In this document: positions 22,538 to 34,260 of the stretch, piece after piece
Numbering within the stretch: the stretch's first letter is position 1
How the letters are laid out: every line of letters begins with the position of its first letter
DNA from: Platycnemis pennipes
Taxonomy: Eukaryota; Arthropoda; Insecta; Odonata; Platycnemididae
Length of the DNA stretch: 64,000 bases
Direction: 5' to 3'
Assembly: GCA_933228895.1 (NCBI GenBank)
Contig: OW121846.1
Coordinates: 78,070,064-78,134,063, forward strand
Notes under the pieces: generated by a model
The model's database searches: none
What the model was told of the DNA's origin: nothing
The model's input: the letters and a program-made list of their open reading frames with translations, nothing else
Made by a program: the position numbers and the translations under genes

Positions 22538-23773
22538 GTATTGTACAGTGTCGCACATGAGATATGTTGAGTATTATTTTAAACCTAACGAGTATGTGTG
22601 TGTGTGCATACATATTCATAGTGTTGATTTTTTTCAATGTGAAAGAACTTTCATGTTACTTAAATTATTTTGTTTACTTATATTTTACTACATACCAAAC
22701 AGTTTTCACTTTTTTTTCATGAAGCAGTTTTACCATCTTCAAGAAGTTGGCAATAACGCACATGTCCATCATAATGTCATTAGCTACCTTGTCCTTTCCT
22801 ACTCTGGATACCATAGCCTAAGCTAAGAGTTTATGACCACACTTTTATGGGCGTCAAATTTACAAACCATTTAGTAATATTCTGTTCCTATGAGTTTAGA
22901 GAAACCCTCTCTTTGCGAAAGAAAACTATTGAGTTTCGACTGTTAACCCAATTAACTGTAGAAAGTTTTGAACAATTACAATGGGATTCAATTGTTGGCT
23001 CTATTTGCTGTTGAAATTTTCAAAAACATTTCACATACGGTAGTTGTTATCAATCGTTGTTTTTACTTTGAGTGTTATAAAGTCTGTACTCCTACAGTTT
23101 TTAACCTCTACTTAGGTATCTGTAAGTGCTCTTGATATAATTCATCTTCACGACTTAATCTTTGTTAACACCACTTACACATTTCAAGTTGTAACATTTT
23201 ATTGTCCCCACTCTTTTTTAAAACGCATAAATAAGAATCCCTACCTTCACCACATCCATATCTCCTCTTTCTCCATCCTTCCATAACAATTTGCTATTGG
23301 AATACTTCACTGTTATTGTCTCATTAACGCTGTCAGGGGGTACTCCAAGGAGTCATGTGAGTATTTTATAATTTTGTCACTCAATAGACTGCTGTGTTAC
23401 ACATATTCATGTGATCATAAATACAGTGGTATTTTACAATTTTAAATTTCTATTATGGAATGATGTTGTATTACTTACAACAATTATCTAACTATAATTA
23501 TGCATCAACAAATCTATATTGTGGGAATTGCCCATCATAATAAAAAGAAGAGAGTAACCTTCTAAACTTCTAGTCACCTATTTGTAGCCTATTTAAAGTG
23601 ATTTGTAAATTGTATTACGTATCTAACTTTCAACTTCTATTTGTGTTATCCGGCGTTGTTGTTTTTTGGGTAAACCCGCGTCACAGTATTAAAATAACCA
23701 ACAGTTTCGTCTCCGCTGCTGGAGACTTCTTCAGGGTAATGACATTCCTTGGTTTGCGCATGGATTTATATTC

Positions 23774-24132
23774 TCACGGTGGTGTAGGTGGGGGAGTGGA
23801 TGAGGGTTGAGGTGGGGGTTTCTCGATTTTTCTTTTCGTTCTCGAAATAACTGGAAGCCAGGAAGGGCTTACCATTTGTCCTTCGTCTCTATTAAAATTT
23901 TTAGCATACTTCCTAATTTCGAGGGCCTCTCTTATTATCCTCGTCTTGAAGTGTTTTTCCCTTGCTATGACCTCTGCATCGGTCACGTCGATTTCGTGTC
24001 CTTCGGCGGCGTGTTCTGCGACCGCTGATTTTTCAAAGTGGCCCAGTCGAATGGCAGCTGCATGTTCTTTTATTCTCGTCCGTATTGTTCTGCCCGTCTC
24101 TCCTACGTACACCTTGTCACACGATCGGCAGC
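23774..24132 (-). pseudogene. PLE protein C-terminal part: GIY-YIG endonuclease
   Basis: On the minus strand from 24132 downward: CDKVYVGETGRTIRTRIKEH (GIY-YIG core with Arg), then SAVAEHAAEGHEID (His/Glu part) and KHFKTRIIREALEIRK. These are the conserved blocks of PLE endonucleases, which nick target DNA to prime reverse transcription. The frame ends near 23774 with a Pro-rich tail. No stop is seen within this piece: it is separated from its RT half (27362-28200) only by the piggyBac insertion and is in frame with it across TTAA. Confidence 0.85.
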
Positions 24133-24509
24133 TTAACCCTTTAACGCCGGAATTATTTTTTTTCCTCCGATTTTTTTCCACTGTTCAGAAGTTGATCATC
24201 ATTGTATTTAAAGCTTATATCCCAAATATTATAGAAATATGTACAGTGGTTTCATGGAAATGACCTGTGTCCATATGATCACGCTAGGCGGATACCGTAG
24301 CAATAGCATCCCCGCTCGCGTACATTCAATTCTTCAAATAATCACTAACTTTATCTTGCTCCCCGGATAAAGGCTTTTAAATAATCAAACCAATTGATTT
24401 TTCAAGTTATATTTATTGATTTTTTTGAACATAAGGATTTATTGTATAAATAAATTAAGCAAATATATATGTCAATAAGACATAAACGTATTGTGAACAG
24501 TAAAGAAAT

Positions 24510-26326
24510 TCATTTTTTATGAAATTTTGCAAAACATGGTACACACAGCCCTAAATCACATTTTACGCATTGGGTACGAATAGTACTTTGGCAATATTCA
24601 CCTGCACAGCGGCGTTGATTGCATGGTTCAATCAAATGGCCAATACCGTCAAGGCGAATTTCGTCACTTACTCGGGCATGGATACAACGATTCCTTGACT
24701 TCAAGGGCCGCCCTACACTAAGAGGAGGATTTTTGTATTTTGTCGGATACATTTGGACGATGCTGCGACGAAACTGTAATTGTGAGAGCGTTTTTCCTTA
24801 CTTCCTATGGAGAACCCACGCATTGTTCAATGACACGTCCACTAGCCATGTGAATATGCACCCCCACAATTTTTTACCTCTTATCCCTATTCTGTAGTAG
24901 GACACATTCTCGTCCATTCTGTCTGTTCCCCCCATGTAACGGTTGTACTCCGAAATCATTGATGGGCGAGGAATGCGAACTGTCCTCTTTTCTGCCCGTG
25001 AAAATCGCGGCACAAAAGCTACGGGCTGAATGCTATGACAGATAGTAACCACGCGGACTGTGGAATTGTCTACCCACTTGACCAAAAGGATGTCGTCCTC
25101 CTTACTGAGGCATTTCTCATAAAAACCCCTTTGTTTCTTACGTATTTCGGTGGATGGCATTATTGGACAGTCTTTTGGAATACGGTTTTCGCTAATAGTT
25201 CATGTGGCTCCATAACCCCTCGACCTAAGCTCTTTTAGAAGTTCAAACCCGGTAAATAAACTATTAAAATATGGTTTATAGGCAAAGTTCCTTCTTTTTT
25301 CTTGAGGAATTCCGTCTAGCATATGCAGAAGAGGAGCAGCGCATTTCCCTGCCATATTCCCATATTCGGAATTTGATGCAGGGTTTCTACCTTGATAAAC
25401 CTCAAAGTTCACTAAATATCCGGCAGTGGTATTTAGAGACCATACTTTGTAGCCAAATCTAATAGGCTTGCCGCGTAGGAACTGTTTACACGGGTGTCGT
25501 CCAAAATATTCAACCATCCACTCATCAAAATCCAGGTGCTCCTGAGGGCGGAACATAGCTATAAATTGGTTTTTCACCATAGGTATTCGTAATTGGCCTT
25601 AGCTTCCACATTTTGTCTTCTGCATTAGGCTGGGAATTATTTGCACAGTGTAAAAACATAGTTATTTGTAAAAATCTATCCCGGTGTACAGCATTCACAA
25701 CAAATACATTTCGTAAGTCACCAGATAAATCCCAGTAATCATGTTTACTGGGAACATATAACCCGAGAGGTTCAAAATTCGCAGGAAGACCTTCATTTCA
25801 CCAGATGTTATATTCCAATTACGAAAATTCTGCAATGCGGCATTATATGTTGACTGCGAAATTAGGAAGTCAATTAATTCATCATCAAATATCAACTCGA
25901 AAATTTCAGTCGGCGACTTCTCACAGATTTCACAATAATTTGCGTCCGGAAATAATGATTTTTTTACACAAAGATCTTCATCTCTCCAAGTAGTCAATGC
26001 TCGTTTCACCTTCTTCCTCTTTGAGTTTACCCGTTTGTCACTCGTCTCGAGTCCATCACTTTCACATTCCCCTCGTTGAGTACTCAATAATATTTCAGCA
26101 CCCGCTCGAAGTTGACGACCGGACAGATTATCTATGAAGCCACCACCATCCTCCTCCGCTGAATCTTCATCAGATAACACGTTACTCTCCTGAGGTTCTA
26201 TGTAGATGCCTAAAATTTCATCCTTGTCATCTTCCAGTGCTGATAGAACTTTTAAGGTTCTATGTAGATGCCTAAAATTTCATCCTTGTCATCTTCCAGT
26301 GCTGATAGAACTTCTTGAAGAGTCAT
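24510..26326 (-). pseudogene. piggyBac transposase, inactivated
   Basis: Read on the minus strand from a probable ATG at 26324-26326 to a stop near 24510, about 585 codons if repaired in length, close to the ~594 of classic piggyBac. Visible blocks in order: acidic N-terminus (SDEDSAEEDGGG), FDEWMVEYFGRHPCKQF with the first catalytic Asp (about 25525), ELLKELRSRGYGAT, NRYMGGTDRMDEN with the third Asp (about 24935), and the C-terminal Cys-rich finger (CVKCDLGLCVPCF near 24540). Lesions: a 62-base tandem duplication near 26194-26317 that shifts frame, a frameshift near 25755, TGA near 25200, TAA near 24795, and the second catalytic Asp (expected in FDNYF) replaced in YKPYF. It cannot be active. 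Confidence 0.9.
26194..26317. repeat. 62-base tandem duplication in the piggyBac N-terminal coding region
   Basis: Two adjacent copies starting GGTTCTATGTAGATGCC at 26194 and 26256, virtually identical. 62 is not a multiple of three, so it breaks the frame. The near identity suggests it is late. Confidence 0.8.
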
Positions 26327-26475
26327 TCCTCTAAAAACAGACGCGTTGAATCAATAATCAGTAATCATTTCAATTATAATTGCCGTAGTAAATGCAAGCA
26401 TACTTACCCATTACAGTTCATTGTCTCCTATGCACGCGTATCCCACTCCTCAAGTTCAATATTGAATATAAAGCG

Positions 26476-26580
26476 ATTGACGGTGATATAGCTCAGCTTG
26501 TAAGTAGAAGAAAAGAGCGTCTACCTCCTGAATGTACCCGCATATTAACGAAATTTCAGTCGAATCGTTGTACAGAGAAA
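26476..26580 (+). other. Degenerate tRNA-like head (SINE remnant?)
   Basis: GTGATATAGCTCAGCTTG resembles an A box, with GAGCGTCTACCTCCTGA and CAGTCGAATC placed as in tRNA-derived SINEs but with an insertion. Weak; it may be chance. Confidence 0.25.
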
Positions 26581-27361
26581 AAAACCGTGAATCACTGTAG
26601 AATTCCACACTCTGGTTTCATGGATTTCTAACTGATATTGAAACATAATAGTATTGCATGACTTATTTTATTACTAGCTACATTGTAAAATAGCACCTGG
26701 ATATAATTTGTAGGGACGCTTCAGCCGAGAGTATTTACAGTTGTGAAAATGTGCAACAAAATGACTTCACTGCAGACTCGCTATACAATGATCGGTACAC
26801 AATTCTTCTCTCGCAACCATAAAGTGAAAAGAATAACCTAATAGCTATAATACACCAGCGCCTTATTAAATTGTCCCGAATGAGAAATATCTTAATACCT
26901 TTATCGAAAAAAGCGTTCGTAACGCTGCCTTCCTCGTGGAACCCTATTGACACGGTATCCGCCTAGCGTGATCATACGATCACGGGTAACATTTCTTCTA
27001 AATAATATTATTATTTATAAAAAAATTATAACAATATTCATCTGTATGGTATATTGTAGTATTCTTAGCACATTTACAGAAATGTATCAGAATTTGAAGA
27101 AAAATATTGTTGTAGTATGTAGTAAACTGAAGTCATGCATTCACGCGGAGGAGTTAGGGGAAGACCGTTACTTTGAGAAAGCTGCGAATCAAAAACGTTC
27201 AGTTGGAATGACTTAATATTTCGTCTTTTGGACGATACATATATCAAGATATTGTTGCCAAAAACGCATAACGAAAATTTGAGAAATGCGGGAAGGAGGG
27301 TTATGTAAAGCAAGAAATGTTTTCTGTGATCATATGAACACGCTAGGCGTTAAAGGTTTAA

Positions 27362-28200
27362 TTTGTAGACTCCTTCCGTCTCTAATATATCTTTTTCTTT
27401 TACGCTGCGTAAGAAGTCTTTAATTTGCCTTCGAGGTTTGAATATAGATCTTATGTCGTGCTTTTGTAAAATTCTCGCTATCTTGTCGGTGGTCCCTTTG
27501 ATGTAAGGTAGGTATGCTTTTTTCTTGTTGACATTTTCTTCATCCAATGGCCGGGGCGAAGATTTTAATTTTCGCGAAATGGTTTTTCGTATTTCTCTCC
27601 TTTCGTACCCGTTATTTATGAGAGTTTCCGTTATTTTATTCAATTCGTCTTCTCTGTGGTGTTCATCGCTCAGATTGATTGATCGGTGGATCATAGTAGC
27701 CATTACCCCTCTAATTTGTGATGGATGGTGATGCGAACTGGCTAGAAGGTATCTGTTGGTGTTGGTTGGTTTCCTGTATACTGAATGGCCCAGGGTCCCA
27801 TCTTCTCTTCTCGTAACGAGGACATCGAGGAAGGGGAGCTTCCCGTCAATTTCTTCTTCTCTCGTGAATTGGATGTTGTCGTCTATTGTATTTAGGTAGT
27901 TGTGGAATTCTTCTAGTTTTTCTCTGCCATGTTTCCATATGACGAACGTATCGTCTACGTATCTAACCCACATTGATGGCTTGTGAATGGCGTTTTCCAG
28001 CGCTGTCTTTTCGAAATGATCCATATATATATTTGCAACAGCCGGGGAGATGGGAATTCCCATTGGTGATCCTTCTATCTGTTCATAGAACTCTCCTTTC
28101 CACTTGAAATAGGTATTTTGTAAGCATATCTCAGCCAAATTCGTTGTATTGACGTCAAATTTGTCCCTGATGATGCTGATGGCTTTTTCCGTAGATATTT
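27362..28200 (-). pseudogene. PLE reverse transcriptase, C-terminal half
   Basis: A 262-residue frame (plus about 20 residues upstream to 28200). Motif B is GSPMGIPISPAVANIYM, the catalytic YVDD lies in MWVRYVDDTFVIW, and LPFLDVLVTRR and HSVYRKPTNTNRYL are the conserved PLE blocks after the palm. KKAYLPYIKGTTDKI starts the linker to the GIY-YIG domain. Palm motif A and the N-terminal half are missing by 5' truncation. The YVDD residues are intact and there are no internal stops, so the copy was fairly young when piggyBac split it. Confidence 0.92.
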
Positions 28201-28252
28201 TTCTATTTGTGTTATATGCCTCTAATGGTCTTGTGCTATTTAATTTGCGCAG

Positions 28253-31200
28253 GATGACTACAAAGTGTGCAGGTTACGTGGATGGGAACACTGCAGGACA
28301 GAGTAAGCGAAGAGGTCAAGGGCCAAGTAGTCGTTGCTTCCATTGTAACGTTGCCAAGAAGTCAATGGCTGATAGGGAAAGGAGGAAGCAGCAGTCCTCT
28401 CTCAGGAGGAAAAGCCTTAACTGCACCTTGAAGAAATACAGGGTTAAGGCTGCACGTCTTTCTACCAAGGTATAGGAGAATTCAAGCTAAGTGTCGCTGT
28501 CACTCATTGAGAGCAGTGTATTTAACCTCCACTATAACTTCCTTATGATGATTTTCTAGGTCAGTGTATTGAAAAGGCTAGTGGAGGACTTGCAATTGAA
28601 GACCTCTACCCAATCAAGTGAAATCCTTGAGGCCCACATATCCCGCCTGCCGAATAGTCAGCAAGAGGCTGTTAGAGCCTGCTTTGATGCATCAAAAGTT
28701 GCTAATGCCAAAGGAAGGCGCTATACCCGTGACTGGGTGTATGAAAGCCTCCTTCTCCGCATCAAGAGTCACACGGCGTATGAGCACCTCAGGTCCCATG
28801 ATATCTTGGCTCTTCCTTGTGTGCAGACACTGGGGCATTACTTGGACAGGGTGAAAGGGGCATATGGCTTTCAGGAGGCAACTTTCCGCTGTATGAAGGA
28901 AAAGGCCAACCAGCTTGCCCCTGTGGAGAGGAGAGGTACCATGCTCATGCTTCTCTGAATGGGCTCTTTGTGTCTTATTTTTAATTGGTTTAAAAAGTTC
29001 TGTTTGTAGTATTATATTGGAGCAATTTCATATTTTTACTATTCAATTTTACAATATGGATATTTTAAGGTTATAGAAACATATGAGTCAAGTTACCTAT
29101 TGTATTCAGGTGTTGTGTGTGCACAGGATGCTAAAGCTAACTTTTAACTTGTTTACGCAGGTGCTCTGCTCATTGATGAGATGAAGCTGTCTAAGTGTTT
29201 GGCCTTTGACCAGAGGACGCTGAAGGTTAATGGCTTCACTGACTTGGGGGACCATACACCATTACACCAGCGAAATCAGCAAGGGGATCATGCACTTGTC
29301 ATGATGTTTCAGCCATTCAGAGGCAAATGGGTACAAGCTCTTTATTGCTTTTTGAGCAAGGGCTGTGCCTCCAGCACTGTGCTTCATCATCTAATTATTG
29401 AGTGCATAATTCTCCTTGAAAATGCAGACTTCCAGGTAGATGTGGTGGTGACTGATGGTGCTCAATGGAATAGGACGATGTGGAAGCACTTCGGCATTGA
29501 TTTCTGCAATTCCAGTTGTGGCCACCCTTTCAGTCCATTAAGGAGGCTGTGGTTCTCCTCAGACTTTCCACATTTGGTCAAAAATGTGAGAAACTTTTTT
29601 GTTTCTCGTGAAGAAACTTGGGTTAGTATCTTTGCTATCATTTAAATGTTGTAGCCTTGGTTAATGGAATCACCATGATTTGGAAGTTTTTATAGTTAGC
29701 TATCACACACGGAGTCAATATTAAATGAGAGCTTTTTCTGTAGACACCTGATGGCATAGTCAAGCTCAGGCATTGGGAGGCTGTTATTAAACTGGATAAC
29801 CATCATGGGTTCCAGTTGAAGGCTTGCCCTGAGCTATCAATGGACCACATTCATCCAAAGCCTTACCAGAAGATGAATGTTCGTAGAGCATTTCAGGTAC
29901 ATCACATCATATACTAGTTCTTAATGGTAATTTCAGTAGTTGCTTCAAAATTCAATGTAGTAAATCAACCATATCTTCCATAGTTTTTCAGTGGTAAGGT
30001 TGCTGCAGCCATGAAGTTTTATAAGGGTCGACATCCTGACTTGGAGGACTGTGATGCATCGATCACTTTAATTCAACGGCTACATCAATTACTGCATTGT
30101 CTCAATTCCCGTACTCCTTATGAGGCCCTGAGGAAGGGATCAGAAGGATGGATGGTAAATCATATATTTCAATAGGTGCTATTGCCGGTTCTGCCTTTTA
30201 TTTTGAATTTCTGGCATATAAAGTGCTCCTTGTATACAATATTATGAATTCATGTACATTGCTTAAAGACTTGCTTACATCTTGCTTCATGTACATTGCT
30301 TAAAGACTTGCTTACATATTGCTTCATGTACATTGCTTAAACACTTGCTTACATCTTGCTTCATGTACATTGCTTAAAGACTTGCTTACATCGTAAATGA
30401 GTAAGGTTTCCTTTCATTTCCTCTTGTTAAGGTTCTTGAAAACTTCCTACCCTATTTTGAGAAATGGGAAGAGGAAGCAAAGAAGGTACACCAGTACCAC
30501 TTTCTCTCCGATAATACCGCATTGGGATTGAAAGTAAGTATAAGGACAGCACTGTAACTCTCCCATTTCCTGGAGGCTGAATGTGGATTCCAGTACCTGA
30601 TGACTGCCCGGTTAAACCAGGATGCTTCGGAAGTATGTGTATTTTATTCCTCAAATCAAATGCAATGGCAGTGTTTATTATATTAAGGATGTTGACGATT
30701 TAATATGTATTTTCTGTGTTCATTTCTCGTTACAACTTCACATTGTAGAGATTCTTTGGGATGATGCGATCAGCTTGTGGGTCAAATGACCACCCTGACT
30801 CAATCCTGTTCATGCAGATGTTCAGGTTGATCAGCACGTACTCCCTGGTGAAGCCTCCTAGGGATAGTAATGTGTCTGGAGGAGATATGTTGACCAGCCT
30901 AATGTATATTAATGACATTACTGATCCAGATCATCGCCAGGAAAAACTCCAAAGCATCATGGACAGTATACTGCACAGAGGCAGTTTAGATGAGGACATG
31001 CCATTGGTCATAGATAATGACCACAATTACCATGTCCTACATTCCACTGATTTTGTCATATACTATTTCTCTAGGTACGTTGCCAGGAAATCTGTACGGT
31101 TCACAAAATGCAACGAATGTCGAAAGAGTCTGTTTTCAGATTCACCAGGAACGGAAGAAAGTAGTGGGTTTCTCAATTACGTAAATAAGGGTCATTTAAA

Positions 31201-31495
31201 GTACTCATCTGAGAGGCTTTATAACCTTATTACTATCATGAAAAGGAAGGTCATAGAAGTGCTTTCGACATCTGGGGTTAATGTCGACACAATATTCAAG
31301 CTTTTGGAGGCGATTGAATAGTTAGAGTTTCTGCCACTGCTAGGTTGCAGGAAAGACTGCCACTCTTTAACAGAGGCTATAATCCGCTTCTATCTCTTCA
31401 CGAGAATGAACTTTGCCTGCAAGATGGCAAATAAGGCGGATAATATCTCGCAGGAGAAGGTACGACAGCATCGAAAAATTGCCAAGTTGCAATAA
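28253..31495 (+). pseudogene. P-element-like transposase gene, catalytic exons (THAP9/P type), two nonsense mutations
   Basis: Eight exons with GT-AG borders and consistent phase: 28253-28469 (Cys-rich, TTKCAGYVDG...RCFHC), 28560-28935 (LALPCVQTLGHYLDR), 29161-29621 (ALLIDEMKLSKCLAFD, VVVTDGAQWN), 29744-29896, 29984-30154, 30432-30632 (ARLNQDASE), 30749 to the end (RFFGMMRSACGSNDHPDS, SLVKPPRDSNVSGG). These blocks match the RNase-H-like and GTP-binding regions of P transposase and THAP9. TAA at 30555-30557 and TAG at 31319-31321 lie in otherwise collinear coding; after the latter the C-terminus (EAIIRFYLFTRMNF) continues to TAA 31493-31495. AATAAA overlaps that stop. Inactive unless the stops are read through. 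Confidence 0.85.
30247..30391 (+). repeat. 37-base tandem repeat in an intron of the P-like gene
   Basis: About four units of CATGTACATTGCTTAAAGAC followed by TTGCTTACATCTTGCTT, with 0-2 differences per unit. Confidence 0.85.
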
Positions 31496-31519
31496 ACTAT
31501 TATCATTTGCTTTACTGCA

Positions 31520-32605
31520 GAGAGAGACTGCATTCAGTTTCATTTTGACTTGTGCCTCCCAAGTTTAGTCATTCGCAGTGGATGACTTTCATTGTGATTC
31601 TGCAGAGAGAGACTGTATTGTATTTCATTTTGACTTGTGCCTCCCAAGTTTAGTCATTGGTAGTGTATGACTTTAATTGTGTATCTTTTGTGTGAGACTG
31701 CATTCAGTTTCATTTTGACTTGTGCCACCCAAGTTTAGTCATTCGTAGCGGATGACTTTCATTGTGATTCTGCAGAGAGAGACTGTATTGTATTTCATTT
31801 TGACTTGTGCCTCCCAAGTTTAGTCATTCATAGTGGATGACTTTCATTGTGATTCTGCAGAGAGAGACTGCATTCAGTTTCATTTATCCTTGTGCCTCCC
31901 AAGTTTAGTCATTGGTAGTGTATGACTTTAATTGTGTATCTTTTGTGTGAGACTGCATTCAGTTTCATTTTGACTTGTGCCTCCCAAGTTTAGTCATTCG
32001 CAGTGGATGACTTTCATTGTGATTCTGCAGAGAGAGACTGCATTCAGTTTCATTTATACTTGTGCCTCCCAAGTTTAGTCATTGGTAGTGTATGACTGTA
32101 ATTGTGTATCTTTTGTGTGAGACTGCATTCAGTTTCATTTTGATTTGTGCCACCCAAGTTTAGTCATTCGCAGTGGATGACTTTCATTGTGATTCTGTAG
32201 AGAGAGAGACTGCATTCAGTTTCATTTATACTTGTGCCTCCCAAGTTTAGTCATTGGTAGTGTATGCCTTTAATTGTGTATCTTTTTTGTGAGACTACAT
32301 TCAGTTTCATTTTGACTTGTGCCACCCAAGTTTAGTCATTCGCAGTGGATGACTTTCATTGTGATTCTGCAGAGAGAGACTGCATTCAGTTACATTTATA
32401 CTTGTGCCTCCCAAGTTCAGTCATTGGTAGTGTATGACTTTAATTGTGTATCTTTTGTGTGAGACTGCATTCAGTTTCATTTTGACTTGTGCCACCCAAG
32501 TTTAGTCATTCGCAGTGGATGACTTTCATTGTGATTCTGCAGAGAGAGACTGCATTCAGTTTCACTTTGTCTTGTGCCTCCCAAGTTTAGTCATTCATAG
32601 TGGGT
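31520..32605. repeat. 85-base satellite array
   Basis: About 13 units of 85 bases. Each contains CCCAAGTTTAGTCATT (31557, 31642, 31727, 31812, 31897 and on). Two subtypes often alternate: one with TGATTCTGCAGAGAGAGACTG, the other with TGTATCTTTTGTGTGAGACTG, giving a partial 170-base higher-order unit. It starts 25 bases after the P-like stop codon. Confidence 0.9.
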
Positions 32606-34260
32606 TTACAGTGGATCATGTGAGAAGTAATTGTTGAAAGATGTTTTGGACGTTGATAAATGAGATCTGTGAAAACTAAATACCCTTATGGAATATAATG
32701 TACTTGGTTTCATAACCTTGTCGGAGCTGATTGTATTCTGTTCCGAGTAGTTCTCCTTTCCTGGTGGTTCCTCCTTTTATGGGTAAGTTAATGGCCACTG
32801 AATTTGTGAATGCTTATCTAATTTTAGAATTCACTTCCAAATACTCCATTCAAAACATTCCAGGGTTCAAAGAGGATCATGTGAGAAGAAATATTTGATA
32901 CAGGTTTTGGACGTTGATGAATGACAGCTGAGAAAACTAAATACCCTTAAGGCTTGTAATGTATTTGGTTACATTACCTTGTCTGAGCTGATTGTATTCT
33001 GTTCCGAGTAGTTCTCCTTTCCTGGTGGAGGGTAAGTTAATGGCCACTGAATTTATGAATGCTTATCTAATTTTAGAATTCACTTCTAAATACTCCATTC
33101 AAAACATTCCAGGGTTCACAGAGGATCATGGGAGAAGTAATAGTTGATACAGGTTTTGGACGTTGATGAATGACAGCTGAGAAAAGTAAATACCCTTATG
33201 GAATGTAATGTATTTGGTTTCATTACCTTGTCAAAGCTGATTGTATTCTGTTCGGAGTACTTCTCCTCTCCCTGTGGAGGGTAGGTTATTGGCCACTGAA
33301 TTTATGAATGGTTATCTAATTTTAAAATTCACTTCTAAATACTCCATTCAAAACATTCAAGGGTTCAAAGAGGATCGTGTGAGAAGAAATAGTTGATACA
33401 GGTTTTGGACGTTGATGAATGACAGCTGAGAAAACTAAATACCCTTAAGGCTTGTAATGTATTTGGTTACATTACCTTGTCTGAGCTGATTGTATTCTGT
33501 TCGGAGTACTTCTCCTCTCCCTGTGGAGGGTAGGTTATTGGCCACTGAATTTATGAATGGTTATCTAATTTTAAAATTCACTTCTAAATACTCCATTCAA
33601 AACATTCAAGGGTTCAAAGAGGATCGTGTGAGAAGAAATAGTTGATACAGGTTTTGGACGTTGATGAATGACAGCTGAGAAAACTAAATACCCTTAAGGC
33701 TTGTAATGTATTTGGTTACATTACCTTGTCTGAGCTGATTGTATTCTGTTCGGAGTACTTCTCCTCTCCCTGTGGAGGGTAGGTTATTGGCCACTGAATT
33801 TATGAATGGTTATCTAATTTTAGAATTCACTTCAAAATACTCCATTCAAAACATTCAAGGGTTCAAAGAGGATCATGTGAGAAGAAATAGTTGATACAGG
33901 TTTTGGACGTTGATGAATGACAGCTGAGAAAAGTAAATACCCTTATGGAATGTAATGTATTTGGTTTCATTACCTTATCAAAGCTGATTGTATTCTGTTC
34001 GGAGTACTTCTCGTTTCCCTGTGGAGGGTAGGTTATTGGCCACTGAATTTGTGAATGGTTATCTAATTTTAAATTTCACTTCAAAATATTCCATTCAAAA
34101 CATTCAAGGGTTTGCAGAGCATCTTGTTAAATGTAACTGTCGATAGAGAATTTGGCCGTTGATGAATGAGAGCTGTGTAAACTATCTCTTATGGATTTTA
34201 ATGTATTTGGTTTCATTACCTTGTCTGAGCTGATTGTATTCTGTTCCGAGTAGTTCTCTA
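32606..34260. repeat. 249-base satellite array
   Basis: About seven units. The run RAGCTGATTGTATTCTGTTC recurs at 32724, 32985, 33234, 33483, 33732, 33981 and 34227, mostly 249 apart. Units 3 to 6 are the most alike; edge units are diverged, as in arrays growing by unequal exchange. It abuts the 85-base array without a gap. Confidence 0.9.

Larger units (their letters stand above)
24137..27357 (-). mobile_element. piggyBac-type DNA transposon nested in the PLE
   Basis: 3221 bases flanked by TTAA on both sides (24133-24136 and 27358-27361). Termini are CCCTTTAACGCC on the left and ACCTTTAACGCC on the right (reverse complement). A 28-base inverted subterminal motif containing ATCACGCTAGGCGGATACCG occurs at about 24271-24298 and 26951-26979, and the right tip has a related CACGCTAGGCG. 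TTAA targeting and CCC/ACC ends are the hallmarks of piggyBac. It carries one transposase pseudogene on the minus strand; the 26.3-27.3 kb part is AT-rich and non-coding. Confidence 0.93.
23650..28200 (-). mobile_element. 5'-truncated Penelope-like element in an intron, split by piggyBac
   Basis: A 15-base direct repeat TTCTATTTGTGTTAT flanks the element (23635-23649 and 28201-28215). Without the nested piggyBac it is about 1.33 kb. It begins inside the reverse transcriptase just after palm motif A and runs to the 3' region (near 23650-23735, minus strand GAAGAAGTCTCCAGCAGCGG). It lies inside the intron 22538-28252 of the P-like gene, opposite to that gene. The native acceptor (TTTGCGCAG, ending 28252) is still in place, so the insertion alone need not have destroyed splicing. 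Confidence 0.85.

Noticed and set aside
23337..23356. Mini exon GGGGTACTCCAAGGAGTCAT between CAG and GTGAGT
   Set aside because: It would bring a stop codon into the next exon, while direct splicing from 22537 to 28253 keeps the frame.
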